Made by a program: the position numbers and the translations under genes. DNA of 64,000 nucleotides from Rhizobium sp. NFR07 (GTDB taxonomy: Bacteria > Pseudomonadota > Alphaproteobacteria > Rhizobiales > Rhizobiaceae): contig NZ_FOKM01000020.1 in NCBI RefSeq assembly GCF_900111905.1, forward strand, positions 51,542 to 115,541. The letters run 5' to 3'. The notes under the pieces are model-generated. The model did no database searches and was not told where the DNA came from. It worked only from the letters and a program-made list of their open reading frames with translations. Each line of letters begins with the position of its first letter. Positions within the stretch are counted from its first letter, which is position 1. Positions 35,642 to 43,992 of this stretch are shown here, in pieces.

Positions 35642-35917
35642 ATGGCAGCGGACACGAACGAACTTCAGGCAATAGACACAGCTTGGCAAATCGCAATCCA
35701 GGAAATCCTGCGCATGGTCATTCGGGACATGTACCGCGCCGGCGGAGAGGAACATTTCAAGGAGCAGATCGCGCGCATCGAAGAGGCCGCGGTCGACAGC
35801 ATCCATACTGATCTCCGGCTTCGGGGAACCACCGAATGGACCGAGGTGCTCGTCAAGGAACGGGCGAGCAATTTCGTCACCACGCTGCTCACCTCCTTTA
35901 CCTTCGACCGCGCCTAA
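35642..35917 (+). CDS. Small hypothetical helical protein
   Basis: 91 residues starting MAADTNELQAIDTAWQIAIQ after CAGGAG. Segments include EILRMVIRDMYRAGGEEHFK, EEAAVDSIHTDLRL and EVLVKERASNFVTTLLTSF. Helical, no cysteines, no membrane segment. Codon use matches intact neighbours. Family not recognised. Confidence 0.6.
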   Translation: MAADTNELQAIDTAWQIAIQEILRMVIRDMYRAGGEEHFKEQIARIEEAAVDSIHTDLRLRGTTEWTEVLVKERASNFVTTLLTSFTFDRA

Positions 35918-36053
35918 GTGACGAACTGTCATCGGCCACCAGTCGTTGGGTGAGTACGATGTTTGATTGAACTTCTTATGGCCCGGGAGGTTGACCTGTC
36001 AGGCGTCCGCCTAAATCAACCTATCGAATCCGTAGCAATACAAGCGGTCTTAC

Positions 36054-36420
36054 GTGCAAGAGCACAGCGCAGAACGGCTCGCAGCTATCGTCGAGTGTTC
36101 CTTCGACGCGATCATCAGTAAGAATCTTACCGGCACGATCGTCAGCTGAAATAAGGCGGCCGAACGCATGTTCGGTTATGCGGAAACCGAGGCGGTCGGA
36201 AAGTCGCTCTATCTGATCATTCCCGATGATAAACGGGATGTAGAGGCGGACATCCTGCGCCGGCTGAAGATGGGCGAGGGGATCGAACCCTTCCAGACGA
36301 CGCGCTGCCACCGAGACGGCCGGAAGGTCCCGATCTCGATTACCATCTCTCCAATCAAAAGCCGTGGCGGCGAACTCGTCGGCGCGTCGAGCACCCGTGA
36401 GGGAACACAGGCTTCGGTCA
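36054..36420 (+). pseudogene. PAS-domain remnant with a stop in place of a conserved tryptophan
   Basis: From GTG 36054: ERLAAIVECSFDAIISKN and LTGTIVS, then TGA at 36147 where PAS domains of this class have W (IVSWNKAAERMFGY). The frame continues NKAAERMFGYAETEAVGKSL, IIPDDKRDVEADILRRLKMG and GRKVPISITISPIKSRGGEL. After VGAS the similarity ends and a piece of another gene follows. This is the N-terminal sensor domain of a lost kinase. Confidence 0.75.
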
Positions 36421-36441
36421 CTGTTTCCGGCCGGGCGCGAT

Positions 36442-36672
36442 TTAGCGCTGCGGAAGGCATCCGCACCGCTGTCGCATATGGGCCTCGCGGTCGCGTCCGA
36501 CTGGATGTTTGCGCCGGAACTGGCAGACGGTACGGTGCGGCGCGTCCTTGAAGACTGGGAACTTCCACGGATCAATCTCTGGGCGGTCTTCCCGACCGGC
36601 AGGTTGGCAAGCGCGAAAGCGCGCGCTTTCGCCGGCTTCGCAGGATCGATCGTTACCGCGCAAAGCGTGTGA
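36442..36672 (+). pseudogene. LysR-type regulator, C-terminal remnant
   Basis: The last 65 or so codons of a LysR substrate-binding domain: MGLAVASDWMFAPELADGTV, RRVLEDWELPRINLWAVFP and TGRLASAKARAFAGF. The A-x-D-W-x-F-x-P-E-L and W-A-V-x-P-x-G-R stretches are typical of the AaeR/DmlR-like group. The DNA-binding part is absent; the piece is joined to the end of the PAS remnant. Confidence 0.75.
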
Positions 36673-36710
36673 CCGAGAATGACGGACGTCCTGTCCTTCA
36701 GCAACAACAG

Positions 36711-36737
36711 GTCGGTGGTTCGATACGGTTCAAGACC
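36711..36737 (+). repeat. Short dispersed repeat (one of three)
   Basis: A 27-bp stretch beginning GTCGGTGGTTCG and containing GGTTCAAGA resembles stretches at 21618-21644 and 44149-44175, all on the plus strand in intergenic sequence. Copies 1 and 3 share about 21 of 27 positions. It is not a tRNA that I can fold. Origin unknown. Confidence 0.3.
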
Positions 36738-36907
36738 CTAACTAACCCGTTCTTCCCAGCAAGAGGGTTTGAAGAAGCAAGCCAAGCGACAACGAGCCGT
36801 CTCTCTCTCGGTTTCCTAGCCTGCCGTCCGCGTACAAGGACTCTGTCATTGAACGCAATGACCGAGATAAGACTGAACGAACGAACGGTTCTGTCGTGCG
36901 CATTGTC

Positions 36908-37150
36908 CTAAGCAAAGTCCCCGATTCGGCCTGCTCGAAAGACGATCTCGGGTTCTCCCTCTTCGCCCACAACTGGATCGCCTCGGCGTTTCCATACAGC
37001 GACGCCCGCGTGCCGGGTGGCAAAATCCTTAGCTTCCTCAATGGCGGCATCCTCGGTCGCGGCAGGGCGAGGATCGAATGCTGGCACCGGTTGGCCGCGG
37101 TCGTCGAGATCGAATGCAAGTAGATAGGTTGATATAAAGGTTCCGGGCAT
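36908..37150 (-). CDS. Small hypothetical protein (80 aa)
   Basis: Starts MPGTFISTYLLAFDLDDRGQ 8 bases after a perfect AAGGAG. It continues with AFDPRPAATEDAAIEEAKDF and GVAVWKRRGDPVVGEEGEPE. The layout (beta strand, helix EDAAIEEAKDFA, strand AVWKRRGDPVVGE) suggests a compact one-domain protein. Good ribosome site and codon use support a real gene. Function unknown. Confidence 0.65.
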   Translation of the reverse strand: MPGTFISTYLLAFDLDDRGQPVPAFDPRPAATEDAAIEEAKDFATRHAGVAVWKRRGDPVVGEEGEPEIVFRAGRIGDFA

Positions 37151-37209
37151 TCAGAGTGCTCCTTGATAGGGGAGGAACGTCCTGCGACATTCCCAACTCG
37201 CCCGCTAAG

Positions 37210-37455
37210 CTACGTGTTATCCGCCAATCGCTGCTGTCGGTTGACATCGGACAGCGCGTTCTGCTGATCGAGGAGGTATCGCTCCACGTCTCCACCACAA
37301 GCCTCCTTGATCTCGGCCACCGTGAACCCTTCTGCTTCTGCAGACTCCACCAAGGTTTTCACCTGATCGCGAAAGTCTGCCTTGTTCTCATGCAGGCCCG
37401 GGTCGTGAATGATTTCCTGTACGCGATCGTCCAGCCAATCGGTGATACCAACCAT
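37210..37455 (-). CDS. DUF768 protein (copy 1)
   Basis: 81 residues: MVGITDWLDDRVQEIIHDPG, then DQVKTLVESAEAEGFTVAEI and KEACGGDVERYLLDQQ. This is DUF768, a small family largely limited to rhizobia, with a conserved helix and a C-GG-x-[VI]-x-x-Y/YL motif. A second member is at 61264-61518. Function unknown. Confidence 0.8.
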   Translation of the reverse strand: MVGITDWLDDRVQEIIHDPGLHENKADFRDQVKTLVESAEAEGFTVAEIKEACGGDVERYLLDQQNALSDVNRQQRLADNT

Positions 37456-37812
37456 TTTTCAGGTTCCTTTCAGCCAATGCTTCAGTTTGCTGCCGGAGTG
37501 CGGCACTCGTCTTCCTCTCGAGTGGTCAAGGTGCCAAGCATTCTTCACAAATGCCGCAGCCGTCTTCGTCCATGGCGGAGTTGGGACGCTGGCGACAGCA
37601 GCAAAGGCAAATGGCCATGTCGTGTTGAGTGGCGTGCTGCGGAGGCAAAATCTCAATGTCAGCATCCGAAAACATCTCGGTTATTCCATCTTCCATCCCG
37701 ATGCTCCCAAAGCGAAGATCGCGACTCGAAATAGGACCGGATTTTCAGCGAACAAGATGATTTCAGAGAGCTGGAAAAATTTTCGAGCGGGGTCTTGAAC
37801 GACAAAATCCCA
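37456..37812. other. Gap between DUF768 and hsp20-2, possibly holding a gene fragment
   Basis: One plus-strand frame here contains AFFTNAAAVFVHGGVGTLAT and AAKANGHVVLSGVL. This faintly recalls the HGG-x-GT acceptor loop of UDP-sugar glycosyltransferases, but nothing else of that fold is present. I see no convincing gene. The last part (from about 37800) belongs to the leader of hsp20-2. Confidence 0.3.
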
Positions 37813-37908
37813 AAAACCAAATCGGTCAGCGCCGACGGCCCAATCAGGGGGGCGGCTAACCGAGGAGGCGGATTTAAACGCTTCCTTCCATGTTGCTTTA
37901 CGGAGGAT
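37813..37908 (+). promoter_or_regulatory. ROSE-type RNA thermometer upstream of hsp20-2
   Basis: The leader ends in TTGCT (37893) facing the ribosome site CGGAGGA (37901), in the same arrangement as upstream of hsp20-1. The stretch AAAAACCAAATCG is also shared by both leaders. Upstream hairpins are GC-rich (GCCGACGGC region). Heat would open the TTGCT/GGAGG helix. Confidence 0.75.
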
Positions 37909-37914
37909 ATGGGT

Positions 37915-38385
37915 ATGAGAACTGAATTTGATTTTGCCCCGCTCTATCGTTCGAGCATCGGCTTCGATCGCGTGTTCAAGCTGCTCAGCAATACGCAGCG
38001 TCTCAACGCAATCGAGACCTGGCCGGCCTATGACATCGTCAAGACTGGTGAAGACGACTACCGCATCACGATGGCGGTGGCAGGCTTTGGCGAAGGCGAT
38101 CTCGATATCACTCAGGAGCGCAATGTCCTGGTGATCAAAGGCGGGAAGGCTGAAGAGCTGCAGGGCGAATATCTCCACCGCGGCATCGCCGGTCGTTCTT
38201 TCGAGCGCAAGTTTGAGCTTGCAGATCATGTGAGGGTGGAAGGGGCCGATCTGAAGAATGGCCTGCTGACGATTGCCTTGAAGCGCGAGGTGCCCGAAGC
38301 GATGAAGCCGCGCAAGATCGAAATCGGCGTCGCTCCGGCCACTAGCGAACCGCTCCGGCTCGAAGCCGAACGCAACGTCGCTTGA
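37915..38385 (+). CDS. Small heat-shock protein Hsp20 (copy 2)
   Basis: A 156-residue IbpA-type chaperone: MRTEFDFAPLYRSSIGFDRV, AYDIVKTGEDDYRITMAVAG, DLDITQERNVLVIKGGK, YLHRGIAGRSFERKFELADH, and RKIEIGV near the end. It parallels copy 1 along the full length, and both are followed by a DUF982 gene, so the whole unit was duplicated. Different IbpA-type copies commonly form mixed oligomers. Confidence 0.95.
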   Translation: MRTEFDFAPLYRSSIGFDRVFKLLSNTQRLNAIETWPAYDIVKTGEDDYRITMAVAGFGEGDLDITQERNVLVIKGGKAEELQGEYLHRGIAGRSFERKFELADHVRVEGADLKNGLLTIALKREVPEAMKPRKIEIGVAPATSEPLRLEAERNVA

Positions 38386-38483
38386 CCCGAACACCCAAGA
38401 AAAATTAGCGCTTGCTATCAGCCGGCCCGATCGAGGGCCGGCTTCAGTCATCAGTCGGTATCGAGCAAACGAAGGAGGTCGGT

Positions 38484-38780
38484 ATGTTGCTCGCTCAATT
38501 TGACAAGCCCGTCTACGCACAGCGCCGGTATTTCGTGCAGGAGATCACCGGACTGGATGACGTGTTCGATTTTCTCGACGAATGGCCCGTGGAGAAGCGC
38601 ACTCTCGCTTACGAGACCCTTGTTCGATACTGTCGTGAAGCGGCAAACGGGCATTGGCCGATCGACGCAGCCAGGGAGAACTTTCGAATTTTTCTGAAGC
38701 AGAACGATAAGCTAGCCGAGCTCGAAGATGTCCCGCCTCATCTACGGCGTGATACAAGCGCGAAGATTGGCGAGGCGTAA
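38484..38780 (+). CDS. DUF982 protein (copy 2)
   Basis: A 98-residue protein whose ATG follows AAGGAGG. FDKPVYAQRRYFVQEITGLD, FLDEWPVEKRTLAYETLVRY, CREAANG and ARENFRIFLKQNDKL follow the DUF982 pattern, though it is distant from copy 1. It sits 98 bp after hsp20-2, repeating the hsp20-DUF982 order at 33083-33934. Confidence 0.75.
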   Translation: MLLAQFDKPVYAQRRYFVQEITGLDDVFDFLDEWPVEKRTLAYETLVRYCREAANGHWPIDAARENFRIFLKQNDKLAELEDVPPHLRRDTSAKIGEA

Positions 38781-38808
38781 CAGCCAGAAAAGCTGCGACG
38801 TTTCAAAG

Positions 38809-39027
38809 CTAGCGGCCGGCGTAGATCCTGTGCATTGTCTCTGCGGCGGCCTTTTCGACCGGGATTTCGAAGAAGATCTCCGGATTGCTTGCCAAAGCCT
38901 GAAACGTTCGCTCGATCAAGTCGTCTTTCTGTGGCCCTGCGAGATGGTAGCGCGCCGCGTAGCGGCCCAGCAGCGTTCTCAGTATGCGCTTGTCGCTCGT
39001 GGAAAGACCCCGGCTCTTGTTATCCAT
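38809..39027 (-). CDS. Small hypothetical helical protein (72 aa)
   Basis: STSDKRILRTLLGRYAARYH, AGPQKDDLIERTFQALASNP, EKAAAETMHRIYAGR. The order of helices resembles the start of a sigma-70-like region 2 (L-x-x-L-x-R-Y, D-D-L-x-x-x-T-F), but it is too short to be a sigma factor. It may be a decoy or an unrelated helical protein. Confidence 0.55.
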   Translation of the reverse strand: MDNKSRGLSTSDKRILRTLLGRYAARYHLAGPQKDDLIERTFQALASNPEIFFEIPVEKAAAETMHRIYAGR

Positions 39028-39237
39028 GTCTTCCTCCCTGATTTCACCGGTCTCGAAGGTCGACCCTTATTGGGGCCCTCGGTTATTCCGATAAGGCCCA
39101 CGATAATTTCGGAGGTGTCTGACATCAACGAGCCGGCGCAGATGTAGGCTGCCGTGGGCGACAATGCTGGCCGGCACCTTGATTATCATACCCTAAAACA
39201 CGCCTAACGCCGTGAAGCTCTTGTCTTTGGAGGAAAG

Positions 39238-39650
39238 ATGGTAGCGGAACCGTATACGGCCGATGATCCCGAAACCCGCCTGGCGTTGTTCGACTTTGCC
39301 TTCGAGAATGCTCCGATCGGGATCGCTCTGGTCGATCTTGAGGGACACATCATTCGTGGCAATGCTGCCTTTGCCAAGTTGCTGTCGCTTCCCCTCGAAA
39401 AGGTGCTGGGAACGCATTTCAGGGACTTTACCCATCCAGAGGATATCGAGGCGGACCTCATCCTGTTTCAGCAGGTTCTGCAGGGAAGGCGGGACGGCTA
39501 TACGATCGAGAAGCGTTACCTACGCCCATTTGGCGAGATCGTTCACGTCCTGATCCATGTTGCCGCGATGCGCGATGCTGCGGGCAAGGTCGTGCGCTTC
39601 ATATCGCAGATCGACGATATCACCCGCCACAAGGAGCATGTACGCGCGAA
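39238..39650 (+). pseudogene. PAS-domain protein truncated after the sensor domain
   Basis: ATG 39238 follows GGAGGA. The PAS domain is complete: ALFDFAFENAPIGIALVDLE, GHIIRGNAAFAKLLSLPLEK, FRDFTHPEDIEADLILFQQV, EKRYLRPFGEIVHVLIHVAA, VVRFISQIDDITRHKE. This class (PAS followed by DITxxKE) normally leads into an HWE or GGDEF domain, which is absent. The frame runs on to 39861 only through sequence antisense to the next gene. It may still make a PAS-only protein. Confidence 0.7.
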
Positions 39651-39755
39651 TTGCAATGGTCGATCCCTGGACGACATGTACTTTCGCGGAGCTTCGACTT
39701 TAGCCTGGCGCGGGCCTGCCTCAACTCTTCCCACGGCAGGTTTGTTCGTTTCAGA

Positions 39756-40247
39756 TCATGTCTTTCGGGAGCACACAGTTTTCTTCAGGTCAATAGTTGC
39801 CAGTATGAGTAAACGTTTGGGGGCCGAGGAGGGCAGGGCGTCGAGTTGCTGCAGAAGATAATAGAGGTTGGCGACACCCCAGTGTTCTACGATCTGGCCG
39901 TTGCGAATGCGCATGGCATCGACAGTTTCGAACTTGATCTGGCGGCCCGTTGGCGCGATCCCAAGGACGACGCCCCGGTGCATGCCGTGATAGGTCTTGA
40001 AGGTCGTCACGATGTCGCCGTCGACCGCTTGCCAGTGAATTTCGGCGTGGAAGTCCGGGAAGGCTTCTCGCAGCGCGTGGTAAAGACGACGCGCTCCTTC
40101 CTTATCTGGCGTCCCGCCTGGCTGCGGTGTGTGGTCCAAAAAGTCGTCGGCGAAAAGCTCGTCAAAAAGTTCGAAGTTGCCGCCAGACTGCACTTCGAGT
40201 GTGTTGCGGCGGACGATTGCTTTCAATGCTTCAGCTTGGTCTGACAT
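39756..40247 (-). CDS. SnoaL-like polyketide cyclase / ester cyclase family protein
   Basis: About 163 residues of the SnoaL-like fold. AIVRRNTLEVQSGGNFELFD, ELFADDFLDHTPQPGGTPDK, REAFPDFHAEIHWQAVDGDI, GMHRGVVLGIAPTGRQIKFE and RNGQIVEHWGVANLYYLLQQ are the usual order of the family. Members act as small-molecule cyclases, isomerases or have no known activity. It is followed 26 bp upstream by an SDR gene in the same direction, so they probably form a pair. Confidence 0.85.
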   Translation of the reverse strand: MSDQAEALKAIVRRNTLEVQSGGNFELFDELFADDFLDHTPQPGGTPDKEGARRLYHALREAFPDFHAEIHWQAVDGDIVTTFKTYHGMHRGVVLGIAPTGRQIKFETVDAMRIRNGQIVEHWGVANLYYLLQQLDALPSSAPKRLLILATIDLKKTVCSRKT

Positions 40248-40272
40248 GGGATTTTCCTTTCAAGGTTCGGTG

Positions 40273-41046
40273 TCAGAGTTCAAAACCACCGATCGTCATG
40301 CCGCCGTCGACGGTCAGCATGTGTCCGGTGACATAGGAGGCGGCGTCGGAGGCAAGCCATATTGCCGCGGCCGCGATTTCCTCCGGCCTGCCTCCGCGTT
40401 TGGCGGGAATGGCGTTTTGAGCGAGTGCGGCAAAGGCGGGGTTCTGTTGGCTGTTTGCCACAACCATCGGCGTTTCAGTCCAGCCGGGCGCAATCGCGTT
40501 GACGCGGATGCCGTGTGCTGCGTTCTCCATTGCGACAACCCGGGTCAGGCCTTGCACCCCGTGCTTTGAAGCAGCGTAGGCACTCATGCCTCCCGGTCCC
40601 GTCAAAGCGGCGACGGAAGCCGTGTTCACGATAGAGCCACCACCACTGCGCTTGATCAGCGGGATCTGGTACTTCATCCCGAGAAAGACACTCTGCAGAT
40701 TGACGGCGATGACCCGCTGAAAGTCTTCCAATGGATAATCTTCAATCCGTTTTGCAGGGCCGGTTATCCCGGCATTGTTGAAGGCCGCGTCGAGCCGACC
40801 GGATGCGGCATCGATCTGTTCGATCCATCCGACAGCCTGAAGCTCGCTCGCGACATCGAGCTCGGTCGTGAACGCCCGGCCATCGTCGGCGCGGATGAGC
40901 TCTGCCGTTTGGGTGAGACCCTCGGCATCGCGATCAGCCAGATGCACTGTCGCGCCGTCGCGAGCGAGCCCAAGTGCTATCGCCCGACCGATCCCAGAGC
41001 CTGCACCGGTGACCGCGACGACCTTGTTTGAGAAAAGCGAGGACAT
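40273..41046 (-). CDS. SDR-family oxidoreductase
   Basis: A 257-residue classical short-chain dehydrogenase. TGAGSGIGRAIALGLARDGA is the NAD(P) loop, NNAGITG the second motif, and the catalytic Ser and Tyr-x3-Lys are in NTASVAALTGPGGMSAYAAS and K. The end SYVTGHMLTVDGGMTIGG is typical. The D in VHLADRDAEG after the second strand suggests preference for NAD. Substrate unknown. Confidence 0.9.
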   Translation of the reverse strand: MSSLFSNKVVAVTGAGSGIGRAIALGLARDGATVHLADRDAEGLTQTAELIRADDGRAFTTELDVASELQAVGWIEQIDAASGRLDAAFNNAGITGPAKRIEDYPLEDFQRVIAVNLQSVFLGMKYQIPLIKRSGGGSIVNTASVAALTGPGGMSAYAASKHGVQGLTRVVAMENAAHGIRVNAIAPGWTETPMVVANSQQNPAFAALAQNAIPAKRGGRPEEIAAAAIWLASDAASYVTGHMLTVDGGMTIGGFEL

Positions 41047-41119
41047 GACTTCTCCTTGCCAGCCGATCGCAATCGGCTGGTCTGGTTGGAGCTGAATTTT
41101 AAGAGTGAGTTAGGCGGGT

Positions 41120-41503
41120 TTAGTTGCGGGCAGCGACGAGAGCAGCTGCAGTGCGGGCGACGATTTCGCCCTGATGGAAGGCACCGGCGAGATCGATCTG
41201 CGAAGGCTGGCGCGACCCGTCGCCACCGGCAACTGTTGTTGCCCCATAAGGAGCGCCACCGACAATCTCTTCGCTGCTCATCTGGCCCTGGTGGCTATAG
41301 GGCAGGCCGACGATGATCATGCCAAAGTGCATGAGGTTGGTGATGATCGAGAACAGGGTGGTTTCCTGGCCGCCGTGCTGGGTGCCCGTCGAGGCGAACG
41401 CTGCGCCCACTTTGCCGTTGAGAGCGCCCCGTGCCCACAGGCCACCGGCCTGGTCGAGGAAGGCCGCCATCTGCGACGACATCCGCCCGAAGCGTGTGCC
41501 GGT
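41120..41503 (-). pseudogene. wrbA: WrbA-like NAD(P)H:quinone oxidoreductase, C-terminal part only
   Basis: The readable part begins TGTRFGRMSSQMAAFLDQAG and continues with LWARGALNGKVGAAFASTGT, QHGGQETTLFSIITNLMHFG, MIIVGLPYSHQG and GGAPYGATTVAGGDGSRQPS, the second half of a WrbA flavoprotein. The N-terminal FMN-binding loop is missing, and the frame is cut at about 41500, where a piece of a plus-strand hydrolase begins. No start codon with a ribosome site serves it. Confidence 0.85.
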
Positions 41504-41817
41504 ATCTGAAATTCACCGACGAAGGGGTCTTCAACTACTTCGCAGCCGACCTGCCTCGCGACGAACAGGAACTGATCGCAGCGACACAGGGAGCGTTTGG
41601 CGTCAAGGCGATCGCGACCCCACTGACCCAGGCCGCATGGCACACTGTTCCCTCTTTCGAGGTCGTCTCGACCGATGACAAGGTGATCCCGCCCCAGCTC
41701 CAGCGAGATCAGGTCAAGCGCCTCAAGGCGACAGCCATCGAGGTGGCTGCCAGTCATGTCGTCATGCTGTCTCACCCGGACGTAGTGGCGAAGCTGATCA
41801 TCGAGGCTGCGAAGTAA
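41500..41817 (+). pseudogene. Alpha/beta-hydrolase, C-terminal part only
   Basis: Reads RYLKFTDEGVFNYFAADLPR, ATQGAFGVKAIATPLTQAAW, VSTDDKVIPPQLQRDQVKRL, EVAASHVVMLSHPDVVAKLI. This is the end of an EstC-like hydrolase with the acid (STDD) and histidine (ASHVVMLSHP). The nucleophile elbow and the first 120 or so residues are missing. It stands head to head with the truncated wrbA. Confidence 0.8.
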
Positions 41818-41893
41818 CTCCAAAGCCATGGTGGGCCGTTTTCGTCTCGGTCCACCATGTCCATCAATCTGCTTCTCGCCTTGGAGATCCGCG

Positions 41894-43174
41894 ATGACGC
41901 ATATTCTTTCCACCCGCCCGTTGGCCCACTATCGTCTTCGGGTTGTTCAGGCTGATGCTGCCACGGCAGACGTTCCGGCAGCACTCACCCGCCCGGCGCT
42001 TTCGTTCGCCACCACTGTCGCTGCGATCGTGCTGGTCGCCATCGATCTTCGTCCGGGGATCGTTTCGATCGGACCGCTGCTGCCCCATATCCGCCAGGAG
42101 TTTGGGATGTCCAACGCCGAGGCATCCCTGCTGACAGCCATTCCTGCAATGCTGATGGGTTTGCTTGCGTTTCCCACTCCTTGGCTCGCCCACCGATTTG
42201 GCCGCGACAGGGTCATTCTGACCGCGCTGATCGTCTTGATGTTGACGACGATCCTGCGCGCCTTCTCCGGCTCGGTCCTCATGCTTCTGGCTTCCACTGT
42301 GGGAGTAGGAGCGGGGATTGCGATCGCAGGTGCATTAATCCCAGGCTTCGCAAAGAAGAGTTTTCCGAAGCAGGCAGCGGTTCTGATGGGGATCTACGCA
42401 TCGTCACTGGGCCTTGGAAGTACGCTTGCCGCCGACCTGACCGAACCGCTTGCAAATCTGAGCGGCGGCTGGAGGTTCGCTGACGGCATCCTTGCAATTC
42501 CTTCCCTCACGGCCATAGCCGCTTGGATCATGGTCTCTGCTGCTGAAGGTAGAACACGGGCGCTCGTCAACGAAACGTCAACATCGGCGCGGCGCCGTCT
42601 TCCTATAGCCAATCCTGTTGCGTGGCTGATTGCCCTCTACTTTGCTGCCAACAACATCCTGTTCTTCGGGTTCGTGTCGTGGACAGCGCCAATATTCGGT
42701 GAATTGGGCATGAGTGCCACCGCTGCGGGGCTTCTGTTGGCAGGCTTCACTGCTGCCTTCATGGTCGCCAATCCATTGGCCGGCTTGATCAGCCGCAATG
42801 ATGACCGTCGCATCGTGATCGCCCTGTTCGCGGCATTGGCCCTTGTCGGCGCGGCAGCCGTCGCGATTTCGCCAAACCTCCTGCCGTTTTTCTTCATTCC
42901 GATGATTGTTTTCGGTGTGGGCGGATCATTCACGCTCGCAATGATCCTGCCCCTCGACAACGCGGCGGATGCCCACGACGCCAATGGCTGGACGGCGTTC
43001 GTCATGGGGATTGGCTATTTTGCCGGGGCGCTTGGCCCGCTGCTGCTGGGGATCCTTCGTGACACCACTGGCGACTTCAGGCTCCCTCTCTGGGTACTCG
43101 CTGCTGTGGCACTGCTGATGTTCGCTCTCTCACCCTTCCTGCTGCCGCATCACCACCGTCGCGCACAAGCATAA
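41894..43174 (+). CDS. MFS transporter, CynX/NimT-like
   Basis: A 426-residue major facilitator with twelve hydrophobic segments. ATTVAAIVLVAIDLRPGIVS in the first helix and LLTAIPAMLMGLLAFPTPWL with HRFGRDRVI (the loop 2-3 motif) point to the CynX/NimT (nitroimidazole, cyanate) group, as does GWRFADGILAIPSLTAIAAW. The ATG at 41894 follows a GGAG site. It is expected in the inner membrane exporting small anions or drugs. The gene appears intact. Confidence 0.88.
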   Translation: MTHILSTRPLAHYRLRVVQADAATADVPAALTRPALSFATTVAAIVLVAIDLRPGIVSIGPLLPHIRQEFGMSNAEASLLTAIPAMLMGLLAFPTPWLAHRFGRDRVILTALIVLMLTTILRAFSGSVLMLLASTVGVGAGIAIAGALIPGFAKKSFPKQAAVLMGIYASSLGLGSTLAADLTEPLANLSGGWRFADGILAIPSLTAIAAWIMVSAAEGRTRALVNETSTSARRRLPIANPVAWLIALYFAANNILFFGFVSWTAPIFGELGMSATAAGLLLAGFTAAFMVANPLAGLISRNDDRRIVIALFAALALVGAAAVAISPNLLPFFFIPMIVFGVGGSFTLAMILPLDNAADAHDANGWTAFVMGIGYFAGALGPLLLGILRDTTGDFRLPLWVLAAVALLMFALSPFLLPHHHRRAQA

Positions 43175-43260
43175 CATTCTCCCCAAATAGCTGGCCTAAG
43201 CCCGCATCAAACGGCTGCCTCGCGGGTGGCGATAACCTCACCAAACTCAAGGAAAAGATC

Positions 43261-43992
43261 ATGATTGAAAGCGAAGTCGTTCTCATCACTGGCGGCAGCA
43301 CAGGCATTGGAGCGGAGGTCGCCAGAACTCTGGCGGCAAAGGGCGCAAAGGTTGCGATCGCGGCAAGGCGCGAAGACAAGCTCGATGCGGTCCGTACCGA
43401 AATCGCAGCGCAGGGCGGTGACATCCGGGCGTACGTGATGGACGTTACCGACAAGCATCAGGTCAAGGCTGTCGTCGACGCGGTGGTTCAAGACTTCGGC
43501 CGCCTCGATGTGATCATAAACAATGCGGGCATCATGCCGATCCGGCCAATGTCTGAAGTCAACACGGACGAGTGGGACGCGATGATCGACGTGAACATCA
43601 AGGGCACCCTCTACGGGATCGCCGCCGCCTTGCCCATGTTCCTCGCGCAGCAGAGCGGCCACATCATCAATCTTAGCTCTGTCGCAGGCATCAAAGTCTT
43701 TGCGCCGGGCGGTACCGTCTATTCCGGCACGAAGTTTGCGGTCAGCGCGATCTCAGAGGGGCTGCGCATGGAAGTCGGAAATGCCGTTCGTGTCACCTCG
43801 ATTGAACCGGGCGCCGTTGAGAGCGATTTGAAGCTGGGGACGACGGGCACCGCGCGCGATACGGTGCACGGCTTCTACGAACAGGCCATCCCGGCATCGT
43901 CCGTCGCGCGTGCCATTGCCTTTGCAATCGAGCAACCCGATGACGTCGATATCAATGCGATTGTGATCCGTCCCACAGTGCAGGAATTCTAG
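43261..43992 (+). CDS. SDR-family oxidoreductase
   Basis: A 243-residue short-chain dehydrogenase. TGGSTGIGAEVARTLAAKGA is the cofactor loop, INNAGIMP the NNAG motif, and NLSSVAGIKVFAPGGTVYSG with TK supplies Ser, Tyr and Lys. The AARREDKL after strand 2 (R-R) suggests NADPH. This group (YdfG-like) reduces hydroxy acids and carbonyls. Start ATG 43261 follows AGGAAAAG. Confidence 0.9.
   Translation: MIESEVVLITGGSTGIGAEVARTLAAKGAKVAIAARREDKLDAVRTEIAAQGGDIRAYVMDVTDKHQVKAVVDAVVQDFGRLDVIINNAGIMPIRPMSEVNTDEWDAMIDVNIKGTLYGIAAALPMFLAQQSGHIINLSSVAGIKVFAPGGTVYSGTKFAVSAISEGLRMEVGNAVRVTSIEPGAVESDLKLGTTGTARDTVHGFYEQAIPASSVARAIAFAIEQPDDVDINAIVIRPTVQEF

Noticed and set aside
37681..38520. Minus-strand frame of 279 codons over hsp20-2
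   Set aside because: Shadow of the Hsp20 gene, which has complete alpha-crystallin motifs and a ROSE leader.
39651..39861. C-terminal extension of the PAS frame at 39238
   Set aside because: Antisense to the SnoaL-like gene; PAS similarity ends before it.
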